Part shown: in pieces, positions 4,665 to 5,562 of the stretch
How the letters are laid out: the number at the start of each line of letters is the position of its first letter
Position numbering within the stretch: the first letter of the stretch is position 1
Assembly (NCBI GenBank): GCA_028694565.1
Contig: JAQVKR010000203.1
Location: 1 to 5,562 of the forward strand
Length of the DNA stretch: 5,562 bases
Direction: 5' to 3'
Source: Gammaproteobacteria bacterium
GTDB lineage: Bacteria; Pseudomonadota; Gammaproteobacteria; DSM-26407
Notes under the pieces: generated by a model
The model's database searches: none
Seen by the model: the letters and a program-made list of their open reading frames with translations, nothing else
Told to the model about the DNA's origin: nothing
Translations under genes and position numbers: made by a program

Positions 4665-4703
4665 CGGCGGCGACAGGGGTTCGACTCCCCTAGGGGACGC
4701 CAT
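4665..4703 (+). repeat. attR-like direct repeat, half-tRNA-Glu scar
   Basis: An exact 39-bp copy of 3641-3679, 1,024 bp away. It lacks the acceptor 5' strand, D arm and anticodon, so it cannot be a tRNA. It marks the distal junction of the element, after which host-like GC-rich DNA resumes. As a non-functional copy it should be free to drift, so 39/39 identity suggests recent insertion or continuing recombination. Confidence 0.9.
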
Positions 4704-5012
4704 TTTCCGCGTTCGCGAACCCCCCCGTCCCGATCGACCCGCACGCCCCGAAGCATCGCCATGCGCAGCGGTGGCGGCATCTCCGCCACGCCATCCCCGT
4801 TCCGGCGCCTCCACGGCGGCGCGGCGCGGATTCCCCGCGCATCGGCGCATTACGCCCGCCGCCGTTTTCGGGGTCGCGATAAAGGTTCCGGCCCCCATCC
4901 GGGGCGTTCTCGCCGCTCTCCGTCGAGGGTGGGGCCCCGGCGGCGTTTTCACCGGGCGGGACGGGCGCGGGGCTTGCGCCCCGCGCCCGCGAGTCGGCTC
5001 ACCGCCGTCGCT
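4704..5012. other. Gene-poor GC-rich spacer
   Basis: No convincing gene on either strand; open frames here lack recognisable motifs. It holds a perfect palindrome GTTCGCGAAC (4711-4720), a hairpin GTGGCGG/CCGCCAC (4771-4777, 4783-4789) and the hairpin at 4962-4989. It was probably the original downstream flank of tRNA-Glu before insertion (inference). No intrinsic terminator with a T-run is seen near 4704. Confidence 0.6.
4962..4989 (-). terminator. GC hairpin downstream of the peroxiredoxin gene
   Basis: CGGGCGCGGGGC (4962-4973) and GCCCCGCGCCCG (4978-4989) form a perfect 12-bp stem with a 4-base loop, 23 bases after the minus-strand stop codon. There is no T-run on the minus-strand 3' side, so termination would depend on stem strength or Rho. 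Position fits an end-of-gene structure. Confidence 0.55.
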
Positions 5013-5562
5013 TCAGATGGCCTTCTTGCAGAAGTACCAGTCGGTGCACTCGTAGCCCTCGGCCTCGCGGGCCGCGGCCTGGGCGGCGGTGGCCGGCGGC
5101 GGCACGATGACCTTGTCGCCGGGCTGCCAGCCCTCGGGGGTGGCCACGCCGTGCTCGTCGGAGGTCTGCAGGGCCTTCACCAGCCGCAGGAACTCCGGAA
5201 TGGAGCGGCCGTTGGTCATGGGGTAGTAGACCATGGCCCGCAGGTTGCCCCTGGGGTCGATGATGAAGGTGGCGCGCACCGCGGAGGTGTCGCTGGCCCC
5301 GGGCTGGATCATGCCGTAGGCCCGGGCCACCTGCATGGACAGATCGGCGATGATCGGGAATCCGATCTCCACCCCGAACTTCTCCTTGATGTTCCGCTCC
5401 CAGGCGATGTGGGAGAAGGTGCTGTCGATGGACAGCCCCAGCAGTTCGCAGTTCAGGGCCTGGAACTGCGCCTGGGCCTTGGCGAAAGCCACGAACTCGG
5501 TGGTGCACACCGGGGTGAAGTCCGCCGGATGGGAGAAGAGCACCAGCCACTTGCCCTCGTAG
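5013..5562 (-). CDS. Peroxiredoxin, Prx6-type (AhpC/TSA superfamily), 5' end outside window
   Basis: Reduces peroxides through a reactive cysteine in the cytoplasm. The frame is open to the window edge and first reads Y-E-G-K-W-L-V. The active site [15 protein letters not shown] follows at once, with the peroxidatic cysteine codon at 5505-5507. Further family blocks are [51 protein letters not shown] (with the conserved active-site arginine), YYPMTNGRS and the long Prx6 C-terminal domain [16 protein letters not shown]. The end is [13 protein letters not shown], giving two extra cysteines six residues apart, as in archaeal and some bacterial Prx6 enzymes, where such cysteines can resolve the oxidised active site. 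Roughly 30-40 N-terminal residues are missing. The GTG at 5543 is internal, not the start. Stop TGA at 5013-5015. Promoter lies outside the window. Confidence 0.95.
   Translation of the reverse strand, partial: YEGKWLVLFSHPADFTPVCTTEFVAFAKAQAQFQALNCELLGLSIDSTFSHIAWERNIKEKFGVEIGFPIIADLSMQVARAYGMIQPGASDTSAVRATFIIDPRGNLRAMVYYPMTNGRSIPEFLRLVKALQTSDEHGVATPEGWQPGDKVIVPPPATAAQAAAREAEGYECTDWYFCKKAI

Larger units (their letters stand above)
3680..4703 (+). mobile_element. 1,024-bp tRNA-Glu-integrated mini-island carrying a hicBA-like module, no integrase
   Basis: Bounded by the 39-bp tRNA repeats, and clearly AT-richer than both flanks: sampled lines give about 35-48% GC inside and about 73% outside. 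The change in composition coincides with the repeats, except for some 30 GC-rich bases just before the distal copy. Contents in order are a tandem AGATTTC pair (3722-3728, 3733-3739), a terminator, a promoter with palindrome, a structured leader, and the antitoxin and toxin genes. No recombinase, relaxase or phage gene fits in 1 kb. It may be a deletion remnant of a larger island or a non-autonomous element moved by an integrase encoded elsewhere. Both readings are inference; the repeats and the composition are directly visible. Confidence 0.85.

Noticed and set aside
4665..4702. Second tRNA-Glu gene
   Set aside because: Only the 3' half is present; there is no anticodon, D arm or 5' acceptor strand upstream. 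It is an attachment-site scar.
4584..4952. Minus-strand 122-residue ORF containing MASPRGVEPLSPP
   Set aside because: That stretch is the reverse translation of the half-tRNA, a well-known source of false proteins; the rest is low-complexity GC-rich sequence.
4999..5550. Minus-strand ORF of 183 codons over the peroxiredoxin
   Set aside because: It is a shifted frame of the peroxiredoxin gene, whose own frame carries all family motifs.

Overview
The window looks like chromosome from a high-GC gammaproteobacterium, possibly Chromatiales/Ectothiorhodospiraceae-like (inference). The flanking DNA runs at about 70% GC by eye. It carries a glutaminyl-tRNA synthetase of the gammaproteobacterial/eukaryotic type, and tRNA-Ala(GGC) and tRNA-Glu(UUC) genes very close to the E. 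coli versions.

Left part (1-3429): the 3' three quarters of glnS, followed by a GC-rich zone of nested inverted repeats. Then comes a string of small plus-strand genes: a GNAT acetyltransferase (1471-2049), a conserved small protein with an N-C-G-C-G-D motif (2200-2532), a doubtful 74-residue ORF with a ribosome-modulation-factor-like pattern overlapping it by ATGA (2529-2753), and a second, unrelated GNAT acetyltransferase (2869-3285).

Middle (3430-3678): a strong sigma-70 promoter (TTGACA, 17 bp, CATAAT, GC-rich discriminator) drives a tRNA-Ala(GGC) / tRNA-Glu(UUC) operon.

The most interesting part is 3641-4703. The last 38 bases of tRNA-Glu plus one more base (39 bp) recur without a mismatch exactly 1,024 bp downstream. 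Between the copies lies a clearly AT-richer segment with no integrase. It holds a tRNA-operon terminator, a regulated-looking promoter with a 15-bp palindrome between -35 and -10, a structured leader, and a hicB-hicA-like toxin-antitoxin pair overlapping by one base. This has the anatomy of a tiny integrated element in a tRNA 3' end, with the tRNA-side repeat rebuilding an intact tRNA and the distal repeat left as a half-tRNA scar.

Right part (4704-5562): about 300 bp of GC-rich DNA without a convincing gene, then the 3' portion of a minus-strand Prx6-type peroxiredoxin cut by the window edge.
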